Part shown: in pieces, positions 1-6,480 of the stretch
How the letters are laid out: each line of letters opens with the position of its first letter
Position numbering within the stretch: the stretch's first letter is position 1
Assembly (NCBI GenBank): GCA_964517215.1
Contig: CAZFBR010000055.1
Coordinates: 2,889 to 16,485, forward strand
DNA length: 13,597 nt
Source of the DNA: CAZFBR01 sp035353495 [NCBI: uncultured bacterium]
GTDB taxonomy: Bacteria; DAOPZR01
Direction of reading: 5' to 3'
The notes under the pieces: generated by a model
What the model saw: the letters and a program-made list of their open reading frames with translations, nothing else
Told to the model about the DNA's origin: nothing
Databases searched by the model: none
Program-made: the position numbers and the translations under genes

Positions 1-95
1 GGCCGGCAGTTCGCCTGCCCGCTATCGCGCGCAGGCGAGCAGCCGCAAGGGATAGGGCCGGCAGTTCGCCTGCCCGCTATCGCGCGCAGGCGAGC
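1..95. repeat. 40-bp perfect direct repeat (two copies) with internal hairpin
   Basis: Bases 1-40 recur without mismatch at 56-95, separated by a 15-bp spacer (41-55). Each copy holds an inverted repeat, TCGCCTGC paired with GCAGGCGA (11-18 with 31-38, and 66-73 with 86-93), that can form an 8-bp stem with a 12-nt loop. The second copy overlaps the last codons and the TAG stop (77-79) of the amidase gene. The first copy repeats the same tail, including the TAG, in another reading frame. The pair may therefore be a local duplication of the gene's 3' end or a REP-like hairpin pair. The array could continue to the left, outside the window. The hairpins could slow transcription leaving the amidase gene, but neither is followed by a T-tract. 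Confidence 0.85.
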
Positions 96-1279
96 TCGTA
101 CTGGTTTTTGAAGGCGGCGATGCCGTCGGCGACGCCGCGCGCCACCCGTTCCTGGTATTCCGGACTGGCCAGCCGTTCGGCGTCGGCACTGTTGGTGATG
201 AAGGCGGTCTCAACGAGCACAGCGGGCATGAGCGCGCCGCGCAGGACGGCGAAATTGGCGCTTTTTACGCCGCGGTCATCCACCCCGAGGCGCGGGACCA
301 CCTGTTTCTTGATGAATCCCGCCAACTCGACTGATTCCTGCTGGTATTCGGTCAGGCGCATCCGTTCGAGCACGGTGAGGGTGGTGCTGCTGTACTGCCG
401 GCGGTTCTCTTCGCTTTCGAACTGGGCCGAGTTTTCCATGGCGGCCAGCGTGCGCGAATTGTTATCGGTATTATCCGCCGACAGCACATAGACCTCGAAA
501 CCGTTGGCGGAGGTGTTGACGCTGGCATTGCAGTGGATCGAGATGAACATGTCGGCATTGGCATCATTGGCGATCTTGGGCCGGCCGCCCAGCGAGATGA
601 ACCGGTCGTCGCTGCGGGTCAGGATGACCTGCACACCGGGCAGCCGCTCGCGCAGCGCGTTCTGCGTGCGCAGGGCCAGCGCCAGGTTGATGTCCTTTTC
701 GTTGAGTGCGTTGCCCACCGCACCCGGATCCTGCCCGCCATGCCCCGCATCGATGACGATCTTGCGCAGTGAATAGCGGCTGTCATTGGCGGGTGTCCGG
801 GGCGGGGTGACCGGCGGCTGGGGCGGAGCGACGACGCGCTGGCTGCCGCCGGCGGGAGTGACGGTCAGGGTCTGATTGGCGTAGGTGATGGTGTTGCCGG
901 AGAGGCGCGCCAGCTCGGCGGCGAGGATGGTGGCGGGGACATACAGGTCGCCCGCACGGTATTCGGGCATGGCGGGAAGGGCGGTCAGGGTGGTATTGCG
1001 CACATAGCTGCGGTCGTTGGCAAGAAACTGCGCGCTCGCGGCAGCGCTGCCCAGGGTGCACGCGCCCAGCAGCGCATCGACCTGGCAGGGGACGTTGAGC
1101 ATGGCCGCCGTGGCCCCGGCGGCGAGCAGGTCGACGCTGCCGCGGGCAACGGAGGGAATGGCCAGCGGCGCGGCGCCGCTGCCGCTGATGGCGAGCCGGG
1201 CGGCCTCCGCCGGTGCGCCGAAAACGACAACATACAGCATAATGGCGAGGGCCAGATACAACAGGGGATAGCGGGTCAT
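77..1279 (-). CDS. N-acetylmuramoyl-L-alanine amidase (Amidase_3), exported
   Basis: This 400-residue protein should cleave the bond between N-acetylmuramic acid and the L-alanine of the peptide stem in peptidoglycan, in the periplasm or cell wall. Residues 5-27 form a hydrophobic export signal ending near AEA. Residues about 28-142 look like a copper-amine-oxidase-N-type stalk domain, with LYVPATILAAEL and ITYANQTLTVTP as the typical ending. A Pro-rich linker (151-164) follows. The Amidase_3 domain covers about 172-395. Its zinc ligands are H180 (IDAGHGGQDPGA), E194 (NEKD) and H249 (ISIHCNAS), and the catalytic glutamate is E357 (VLVETAFITN), so the active site is complete. The start ATG has AAAGG a few bases upstream. 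It lies 150 bp downstream of the deacetylase gene on the same strand, suggesting a cell-wall remodelling pair. I see no convincing promoter in the gap. The family is sure; the stalk-domain name is less so. Confidence 0.93.
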   Translation of the reverse strand: MTRYPLLYLALAIMLYVVVFGAPAEAARLAISGSGAAPLAIPSVARGSVDLLAAGATAAMLNVPCQVDALLGACTLGSAAASAQFLANDRSYVRNTTLTALPAMPEYRAGDLYVPATILAAELARLSGNTITYANQTLTVTPAGGSQRVVAPPQPPVTPPRTPANDSRYSLRKIVIDAGHGGQDPGAVGNALNEKDINLALALRTQNALRERLPGVQVILTRSDDRFISLGGRPKIANDANADMFISIHCNASVNTSANGFEVYVLSADNTDNNSRTLAAMENSAQFESEENRRQYSSTTLTVLERMRLTEYQQESVELAGFIKKQVVPRLGVDDRGVKSANFAVLRGALMPAVLVETAFITNSADAERLASPEYQERVARGVADGIAAFKNQYELACAR

Positions 1280-1429
1280 GGTGATGCCTTTCTGCGTCTG
1301 TGATTGCGGTCGCGCGACACACTGCGCGCCGGCCGCTTCACTGTCTATATCGGTTATATGACAGGCGGGTTTACGAATTTGTCGCGTTGGGGAAATTGCG
1401 GATACAAAATCAGCAGAAAGCGGCTGCGG

Positions 1430-2251
1430 TCAGCGCGCGGCGAGGATGGTGGCGGTGGCGGGCGGAGTGAGCGCGGCCAGCGGCAATACCAGCGGCCGGT
1501 TCAGCGCGCTCACCAGCTGTGCGGGCGTGGTGCGATGCCCGACATTGAGCCGGCGGACCAGATAGGGCTCGGCCAGTTGCATGGCATTGGCGCCGGGATT
1601 GGTGCTCACGGCGGTCTGATAGCCGGCGGCAGTAACCGCTGCCAGCACCTGGTCGTTGTAGGCGCCGTAGGGATACGCAAAGGTGCTGACGGTGATGCCC
1701 AGCCGTTCCGCCAGCTGGGTCTTGCTGGCGGTCACTTCCCGGGTCAGCTTCTCCGGGCGCAGTCGGGTCAGGTTGGGGTGCGACAGGGTATGGCCGCCGA
1801 TCTCATGGCCGCGGGCGATCAGGTCAGCCAGCGCGCGCCAGCCCATGAAGGTGCCGCCCTGCTCGCTGATGACATTGGTATAGATGTAAAAGGTGCCGGT
1901 GAACCCGTATTCTTCAAGCAGGGGTGCGGCGTAACGGTACTGGCCCTCCCAGCCGTCGTCGAAGGTGATGACCACCGGCGTGTCGGGGAGCAGGGTCGGG
2001 TCGGCCTGGGCCGCCGCCCACAGCCGCATGGAGATCGAGGTATAGCCGAGCCGCGCGAGCTCGCGCAGATGCTGGCGCAACCGGTCGGGCGAAATGTCAA
2101 TGGTATGCCCGGGAGTGGTGGTCGCGCGGTGATACATCAGTACCGGCACCGGCGCCGGTGCTGCAGCGATGATTTCAGGCAGGGAGACGGGTGCGGCGGC
2201 CGTCAGTCCTGCGGCCAGGAGCACACCGGCGAATATGGCGAACAGTCGCAT
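1430..2251 (-). CDS. polysaccharide deacetylase (NodB homology), exported
   Basis: This 273-residue enzyme of carbohydrate esterase family 4 should remove acetyl groups from an N-acetylated polysaccharide such as peptidoglycan or an exopolysaccharide. The chosen start gives a signal peptide (MRLFAIFAGVLLAAGLTAAA); the frame stays open upstream, but the extension has no signal-like features. The NodB motifs are present in order: VPVLMYHR (35-42), TFDDG (96-100; D98 the probable base, D99 a metal ligand), HTLSHPN (154-160; H154 and H158 metal ligands) and FAYPYGAYN (191-199). The size and the VLMYHR opening resemble the IcaB/PgaB-type branch, but the substrate cannot be told from sequence. No clear Shine-Dalgarno sequence precedes the ATG. 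The gene is divergent from the hydratase gene, with 100 bp between the two starts, and lies upstream of the amidase on the same strand. Confidence 0.92.
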   Translation of the reverse strand: MRLFAIFAGVLLAAGLTAAAPVSLPEIIAAAPAPVPVLMYHRATTTPGHTIDISPDRLRQHLRELARLGYTSISMRLWAAAQADPTLLPDTPVVITFDDGWEGQYRYAAPLLEEYGFTGTFYIYTNVISEQGGTFMGWRALADLIARGHEIGGHTLSHPNLTRLRPEKLTREVTASKTQLAERLGITVSTFAYPYGAYNDQVLAAVTAAGYQTAVSTNPGANAMQLAEPYLVRRLNVGHRTTPAQLVSALNRPLVLPLAALTPPATATILAAR

Positions 2252-2283
2252 ATACTGGTACTGTCGGCATTCGCCGCGGGAAC

Positions 2284-2295
2284 TTGACCGGTCAA
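2284..2295. promoter_or_regulatory. 12-bp perfect palindrome TTGACCGGTCAA, possible operator
   Basis: A perfect dyad sits in the divergent region between the deacetylase and hydratase genes, five bases upstream of the -35 box of the hydratase promoter. Relative to a start point near 2336 it spans about -52 to -41, where activators often bind. It lies only 33 bp from the deacetylase start codon, so it could affect both genes. No regulator gene is next to it. A 12-bp palindrome of this composition can also occur by chance. Confidence 0.35.
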
Positions 2296-2300
2296 ATGAG

Positions 2301-2329
2301 TTGAGTTGGCGTTGGCAGAATGCTACAAT
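2301..2329 (+). promoter_or_regulatory. sigma-70-type promoter of the hydratase-ATPase-cvpA-folC cluster
   Basis: TTGAGT (2301-2306) and TACAAT (2324-2329) are separated by exactly 17 bp. They match the TTGACA/TATAAT consensus at 4 of 6 and 5 of 6 positions. Transcription would start near 2336, followed by a short leader with the ribosome-binding site GGAGGG at 2341-2346. The trpB promoter in this window has the same -10 hexamer and the same spacing, which supports both calls. Confidence 0.7.
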
Positions 2330-2351
2330 AAAAAATGAACGGAGGGCAATC

Positions 2352-2774
2352 ATGCGGGGGAAAAGTTTTGACGAACTGAAAGTGGGCGATGCCGCGGAAC
2401 TGCAGATGACGGTTACCGCAGAGGGGATTGAAGCGTTTGCCCGGACGTCGGGTGACAGCAATCCCATTCATCTCGATGATGCCGTCGCCAGGGCGGCGGG
2501 TCTGAACGGACGGGTTGCCCACGGGGTGCTCTCGCTGGGGTTTTGCTCCGCCGTGCTTGGCATGCAGTTGCCCGGTCCCGGGACGATTGCGGTGGACCTG
2601 TCGGTCACATTCTTGCGTCCGGCATATATCGGCGATACGGTGACCTGCCGGGTCGAAGTCATGGAAAAAAATGAAGAACGCAAGACGGCGCGCATGAAAC
2701 TGCTGTGGCGCAATCAGCAGGGCAAGATCCTCTGCCGCGGCAGCAGTGTGGTCCTGCCGCCGGCAGCGGGATAA
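2352..2774 (+). CDS. MaoC/PhaJ-type (R)-specific enoyl-CoA hydratase
   Basis: This 140-residue single hot-dog-fold protein has the hydratase signature SGDSNPIHLD followed by GRVAHGVL. D35 and H40 have the spacing of the catalytic Asp-x4-His pair of PhaJ-type enzymes. They hydrate trans-2-enoyl-CoA to (R)-3-hydroxyacyl-CoA, linking beta-oxidation intermediates to polyhydroxyalkanoate or other acyl pools. The start ATG lies five bases after GGAGGG and directly downstream of a good promoter; in-frame codons further upstream overlap the promoter and are not used. It is the first gene of a plus-strand cluster, with 28 bp before the ATPase gene. The neighbours are not lipid genes, so the physiological acyl-CoA is unknown. 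MaoC-fold proteins acting in other acyl-CoA pathways are the main alternative. Confidence 0.9.
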   Translation: MRGKSFDELKVGDAAELQMTVTAEGIEAFARTSGDSNPIHLDDAVARAAGLNGRVAHGVLSLGFCSAVLGMQLPGPGTIAVDLSVTFLRPAYIGDTVTCRVEVMEKNEERKTARMKLLWRNQQGKILCRGSSVVLPPAAG

Positions 2775-2802
2775 CTGACGACCGGCAACGGGGGAGGGGA
2801 CC

Positions 2803-4107
2803 ATGGCTGACAGCAAACTGCCGCTGGCACCGAAGTCGCTCGAAGAGACGGGGCTGTCCCGCGGCTTTCTGCAGGACCTGGCGCTCAAGACGATCTATTT
2901 CGTCGGGGAGATGGTCGGGCGCGACGTGGCCCGCAACCTGCACCTGCCGTTTACCGATGTGGTTGAGGTGCTGCTGCGCCACCTGCGCGATGAAAAGTAC
3001 CTCGAGGTGCGCGGCGGTGACAGCGCCTCGGCGAGCAACTGGAAATACTGCATCACCGACAAGGGCCGGCTCAAGGTCGCCGAGGTTTTCACCCGCGACA
3101 CCTACTGCGGGCCCGCGCCCGTTCCCCTGGCCGAATACCAGAAGAGCGTGCTGGCCAACAAGGTGATGTACGGCGATATCAATCGCGAGCGCACCAAGGA
3201 GGCCTTTGCCGACCTGATCATCGATCCGGACATGATCGACAAGCTCGGGCCGGCGATCAATTCGGGCAAGTCGATGTTCCTCTACGGGTATCCCGGCAAC
3301 GGCAAGACCGCCATCGCCGAGCGCATCTGCCGGCTGATGGGGGGCAATATCGTCGTGCCGTATGCGGTTGAAGTGGACAATCAGGTGATCAAGTTCTTCG
3401 ACCCGTTCTACCATTTCCCGGTCGAGCCGCCCGAGGAGCCGAAGCCGGTGTCGGCGGTGGCGTCCATACTCAAGGACAAGAAGGACCTGTACGACAACCG
3501 CTGGGTCGAGGTCAAGCGGCCGATGATCATGGTCGGCGGCGAACTGACCATGGCCACGCTCGACCTGATCTTCTCGCAGGACACCAAATTCTACGAGGCG
3601 CCGTTCCAGATGAAATCGAACGGCGGGATCCTGCTCATCGACGACTTCGGCCGGCAGCAGATGCGCCCGCAGGACCTGCTCAACCGCTGGATCGTGCCGC
3701 TGGAAAAGCGCGTCGATTTCCTCACCCTGCATACCGGCAAGAAGATCGAGGTGCCGTTCGAGCAGCTGATTATCTTCTCGACCAATATCGACCCCGCCGA
3801 CCTCGTCGACGACGCCTTCCTGCGCCGCATCCGCTACAAGGTGGAGATCACCGACCCCTCGGTGGACCGGTTCAAGCGTATCTTCCAGCTGGTGTGCAAG
3901 TCGCGGCAGATCGAGTACCGCGAGAACATGATCGACTACATGATCGAGAAGCATTACCAGCCGAAGGGGAAGCCGCTGCGCGGCTGTCATGCGCGCGACC
4001 TGCTCGACCAGATCGGCGACCAGGCGCGCTATCTCGGGGTGCCGCCGGAGCTGAACGAATCGCTCATCGACGGCGCCTGCGGCAGTTACTTCGTCGAACT
4101 GCGCTGA
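2803..4107 (+). CDS. winged-helix / AAA-family ATPase of unknown role
   Basis: This 434-residue cytoplasmic protein has an N-terminal helical region (about 15-95) that reads like a winged helix (VARNLHLPFTDVVEVLLRHL, then a wing-like stretch ending in ITDKGRLKV). An ATPase domain covers about 150-365. Visible motifs are Walker A GYPGNGKT (162-169), Walker B GGILLIDDFG (274-283, acidic pair D280-D281), sensor 1 FSTNID (325-330, N328) and a likely arginine finger in FLRRIRYKV (339-347). A C-terminal helical lid (about 366-434) follows. The catalytic set is intact, so ATP hydrolysis is expected. The ribosome-binding site is GGGGGAGGGG just before the ATG. I recognise this as a conserved bacterial AAA protein without an established function. 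Its place between a hydratase gene and cvpA, nine bases from the latter, suggests co-transcription but not a clear job. Confidence 0.85.
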   Translation: MADSKLPLAPKSLEETGLSRGFLQDLALKTIYFVGEMVGRDVARNLHLPFTDVVEVLLRHLRDEKYLEVRGGDSASASNWKYCITDKGRLKVAEVFTRDTYCGPAPVPLAEYQKSVLANKVMYGDINRERTKEAFADLIIDPDMIDKLGPAINSGKSMFLYGYPGNGKTAIAERICRLMGGNIVVPYAVEVDNQVIKFFDPFYHFPVEPPEEPKPVSAVASILKDKKDLYDNRWVEVKRPMIMVGGELTMATLDLIFSQDTKFYEAPFQMKSNGGILLIDDFGRQQMRPQDLLNRWIVPLEKRVDFLTLHTGKKIEVPFEQLIIFSTNIDPADLVDDAFLRRIRYKVEITDPSVDRFKRIFQLVCKSRQIEYRENMIDYMIEKHYQPKGKPLRGCHARDLLDQIGDQARYLGVPPELNESLIDGACGSYFVELR

Positions 4108-4116
4108 GCGCGCGGC

Positions 4117-4614
4117 ATGCTCACCTATTTTGATGCGGTGCTCTATGTGCTGCTCATCGCCTCGGGACTCTGGTCCGCGTATCGCGGGCTGGTGCGCGAG
4201 GCGTTCGCCCTGCTCGCGCTGATTATCGGGGTGGCTATCGCCGCCGGCTGCTACGGGCTGGTGATGCCGTTCCTGGCCGGCTGGCTGGGGACTGGCCTGC
4301 TCGCCCGGGCGCTGGCGTATGTCATCCTCTTCGCAGTCGCGGTGCTGGTGGTGGTGGCGGCGGGCCGGGTGCTGCAGACCGTGCTGCAGGTCATGCTGCT
4401 CGGCTGGCTCGACCGCTGCGGCGGGTTTGTCGTCGGCGTGGTCAAGGCGCTGTTCATCATCGGCATGGTGCTGTTGCTGGCCGACCGGATCCCCGCCGTG
4501 CATGCCGCGCTGGTCAGGCATTCGGACCTCGCGCCGTTTCTGCTCAAATGCGCGCGGTTCGCCTTCCGCCTCATCCCCGCCCTGTTCAGCCGTTTTGCCG
4601 CCGACTTCGCCTGA
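4117..4614 (+). CDS. cvpA: CvpA family inner-membrane protein
   Basis: This 165-residue protein has four hydrophobic segments at about residues 5-24, 29-50, 62-86 and 101-122, and a basic C-terminal tail. The opening (FDAVLYVLLIASGLWSAYRG, then LVREAFALLALIIGV) is typical of CvpA. The family was named for colicin V production and is linked to envelope homeostasis; its molecular activity is not settled. It starts nine bases after the ATPase stop with only a weak ribosome-binding site, so translation is probably coupled. Its stop overlaps the folC start (TGATG). The cvpA-folC neighbourhood is also seen in Escherichia coli, which supports both names. Confidence 0.88.
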   Translation: MLTYFDAVLYVLLIASGLWSAYRGLVREAFALLALIIGVAIAAGCYGLVMPFLAGWLGTGLLARALAYVILFAVAVLVVVAAGRVLQTVLQVMLLGWLDRCGGFVVGVVKALFIIGMVLLLADRIPAVHAALVRHSDLAPFLLKCARFAFRLIPALFSRFAADFA

Positions 4615-5819
4615 TGGCGATGCTCGCCGATCATCTCGTTCAGCTGCGGGCGCGCGGCATTCGTCCCGGCCTCGAACCGTTGCGCGCGGCGCTGGCCGCG
4701 TTCGGCAATCCCGAACGCGAGCTGCCGGCGCTTATCGTGGCCGGCACCAACGGCAAGGGCTCGGTGGTCTTCTATGCCGAGGCGCTGCTGCGCGTCCTCG
4801 GCTATCATACCGCCCGCTACATTTCGCCGCCGCTGTCGCAGTTCACCGAACGGCTGGCCATTGACGGGGTGGAGGTTGCGCTTGCCGCGTGGGAAGCGGA
4901 GCATGCCCGGGTGCAGGCCGTGCTGGGCGACGACCATGGCCTGACGGAATTCGAGTACACGACGCTGCTGGCCCTGCTCCTGCTGCGCGCGCGGCAGGTG
5001 ACGGCGGCGGTGCTGGAAGCCGGCATGGGCGGGCGTCTCGATGCGGTCAATGTGGTCGAACCGGCAGTAAGCGTGATCACGTCGGTCGGGCTCGATCATC
5101 AGGAATTTCTCGGCGATGATCTGGCGGCAATCGCCGGCGAGAAGGCGGGCATCATGCGCCCGCAGACCCCGGCGCTGGTTGGCAAACTGCCGGAGGAGGC
5201 CATGGCGGTGGTGATGGCGCGCGCGCGCGAACTGGGCTGTCCGCTCTACCGGTTTGGCGTGCAATTCAGCGATTGGCATGACCTCAAACTCGAACCGCCG
5301 CTGCTGTTGAATCGCGCGCCGGTGCAGGCGGACGATGCGCTGCTGGCGGCCAAGGCGGTGCAGCTGTTTCATGACGGCCCGGTCGGCATGGCGGCGGCGC
5401 GGCAGGCCTGGTCCGCACTGATGATCCCCGGTCGTGGCGAACTGATTGAGCGGGAGGGGAAGCGCTACTATTTCGACACTGCGCATAATCCGGAGGCGGC
5501 GATGTGGCTCTGTGCCGCGCTGCGCGCGATTCCCGGGCCGAAAGCGCTGCTCTGCGGATTGATGCGGGACAAGGATGCGGCGGGGTATTTCACGGCATTG
5601 CGCGGGGTGGTGACGGATACGACCGCGGTGACGCTTCCCGGCGAGCGGGCGGCGTCTGCGGGCGAACTGGCCGCGATCGCGCGACAGGCGGGGCTGGTGG
5701 CACACGGACAGGAAGGTGCGTTAGCGGAAGTGTTTCAGCGCTGGGACGCCGCGCTCCCGCCGGAGATGCTGCGCGTCATCGCCGGCTCGCACACCCTGGT
5801 CGGCCCCCTCCGCAAATAA
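4614..5819 (+). CDS. folC: folylpolyglutamate synthase / dihydrofolate synthase
   Basis: This 401-residue Mur-ligase-family enzyme adds glutamate to folates using ATP, and in many bacteria also makes dihydrofolate from dihydropteroate. The P-loop is AGTNGKGS (43-50). FTER (77-80), EAGMGGRLDAVN (135-146), VGLDHQEFLG (158-167; H162 is a likely Mg ligand), EKAGIMR (176-182; K177 matches the modified lysine) and FDTAHNP (287-293) follow in the usual order. The length fits FolC. The ATG at 4614 overlaps the cvpA stop by one base, which favours it over an upstream start inside cvpA. The last two codons, AAA TAA, coincide with the left edge of an inverted-repeat element, so the end of the gene may have been reshaped by its insertion. 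Confidence 0.93.
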   Translation: MAMLADHLVQLRARGIRPGLEPLRAALAAFGNPERELPALIVAGTNGKGSVVFYAEALLRVLGYHTARYISPPLSQFTERLAIDGVEVALAAWEAEHARVQAVLGDDHGLTEFEYTTLLALLLLRARQVTAAVLEAGMGGRLDAVNVVEPAVSVITSVGLDHQEFLGDDLAAIAGEKAGIMRPQTPALVGKLPEEAMAVVMARARELGCPLYRFGVQFSDWHDLKLEPPLLLNRAPVQADDALLAAKAVQLFHDGPVGMAAARQAWSALMIPGRGELIEREGKRYYFDTAHNPEAAMWLCAALRAIPGPKALLCGLMRDKDAAGYFTALRGVVTDTTAVTLPGERAASAGELAAIARQAGLVAHGQEGALAEVFQRWDAALPPEMLRVIAGSHTLVGPLRK

Positions 5820-5888
5820 CGGGGACAGTATACTCTATTTGCCGTTGCGGATATCTGACAGGAAATAGAGTATACTGTCCCGGTTATT
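5815..5888. repeat. inverted-repeat element, copy 1 (GGGACAG type)
   Basis: Left arm 5815-5840 and right arm 5863-5888 are 26-bp inverted repeats with one mismatch, around a 22-bp loop. Each arm runs AATAAC, then GGGACAG, then TATACTCTATTT. A second, more divergent copy lies at 6415-6476. The long stem could end transcription from folC or act as a barrier between folC and the next gene. Short palindromes of this style resemble repeats moved by REP-associated tyrosine transposases, but no transposase is in the window. The element starts inside the last codons of folC. Confidence 0.9.
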
Positions 5889-5906
5889 ACGTGTGTGGAG
5901 GGGATG

Positions 5907-6419
5907 ATGGATCATAACGAAGAGGAATTTATGTTGGCGCCGTTTGACCGGATCAATCGGATGATGCGCTTGGTGTTGCCGGGTGTGCTTGGTCTGATTG
6001 CGTGCGGTGCGTTGGTGGCATCAATTCGGGGTGAAGCACCGGCACCGGCGTTGGGAGTTGTTCCGCTCGTGTTGCTGATTCTGGGTGGATGCTGGGCCTG
6101 GTCGCCGCGTGCGGTGCGCGTGACGGCTGACGGGCTGGTGATCGTTCGGCGGATCCTGCCGCCGCTGACCTTTCCTTGGTCGGGATTTACCGGGGTGCGC
6201 CGGTTGGAAAGCTGGCGCGGCTGGAAGGTGTGCGGCTGCGGCGGATACTATGGCTATTTCGGCTGGTTTCGCTTGCTTCAGCATGGCACAGTCCGGTTGT
6301 ATGCCACACGGCGCATGGATGCGGTGCTGGTGGATGGCAAGCCGCGTGTCGTGGTGACAGTAGCTGATACTACCACTTTTATGCGTGCGCTACAGCAATA
6401 TCTTCCGCCAGCCAAATAA
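5907..6419 (+). CDS. small membrane protein with bacterial PH-like domain
   Basis: This 170-residue protein has two hydrophobic segments (about 21-40 and 46-66) followed by a soluble domain (about 70-165). That domain resembles the bacterial PH-like domain of PF10882: RVTADGLVIVRR, a GYYGYFGWFRL turn, VRLYATRRMDAVLV, and an ending VVTVADTTTFMRAL. No enzyme motif is visible; such proteins may sense or anchor at the membrane. I chose ATG 5907, five bases after GGAGG. Alternatives are ATG 5904, GTG 5895, and ATG 5931, which follows AGAGGA. The gene sits exactly between two inverted-repeat elements, and its codons use more T- and A-ending forms (TTG, ATT, GGT) than its neighbours, a hint that it was acquired. 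Its last two codons, AAA TAA, fall in the second element. Confidence 0.75.
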   Translation: MDHNEEEFMLAPFDRINRMMRLVLPGVLGLIACGALVASIRGEAPAPALGVVPLVLLILGGCWAWSPRAVRVTADGLVIVRRILPPLTFPWSGFTGVRRLESWRGWKVCGCGGYYGYFGWFRLLQHGTVRLYATRRMDAVLVDGKPRVVVTVADTTTFMRALQQYLPPAK

Positions 6420-6476
6420 CAGGGACAGGATACTCTATTTAATTATCGGTAAATAAAGTATACTGTCCCCGCTATT
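6415..6476. repeat. inverted-repeat element, copy 2 (GGGACAG type)
   Basis: Left arm 6415-6440 and right arm 6451-6476 are 26-bp inverted repeats with four mismatches and a 10-bp loop, related to copy 1 at 5815-5888. It fills the gap between the convergent PH-like gene (plus) and AsmA-like gene (minus), so it could serve as a terminator for both. As with copy 1, the left arm begins in the last codons of the gene before it. The loop sequences and lengths of the two copies differ. Confidence 0.88.
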
Positions 6477-6480
6477 GGGG

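Noticed and set aside
1-95. CRISPR array
   Set aside because: There are only two copies, with a 15-bp spacer and an overlap with a coding end; spacing and copy number do not fit.
1280-1429. Promoter for the amidase gene in the small AT-rich patch around 1345-1360
   Set aside because: A TATAAC-like -10 is present on the minus strand but there is no acceptable -35 at 16-18 bp.
1304-2287. 327-codon plus-strand open frame opposite the deacetylase gene
   Set aside because: It is antisense to an intact NodB domain and has a Gly-rich, motif-free translation.
2659-5705. Long open frames on the minus strand opposite the ATPase, cvpA and folC genes (up to 620 codons)
   Set aside because: They are antisense to genes with clear family motifs, have low-complexity His/Arg/Gln-rich translations and lack domains; such frames are expected in GC-rich DNA.
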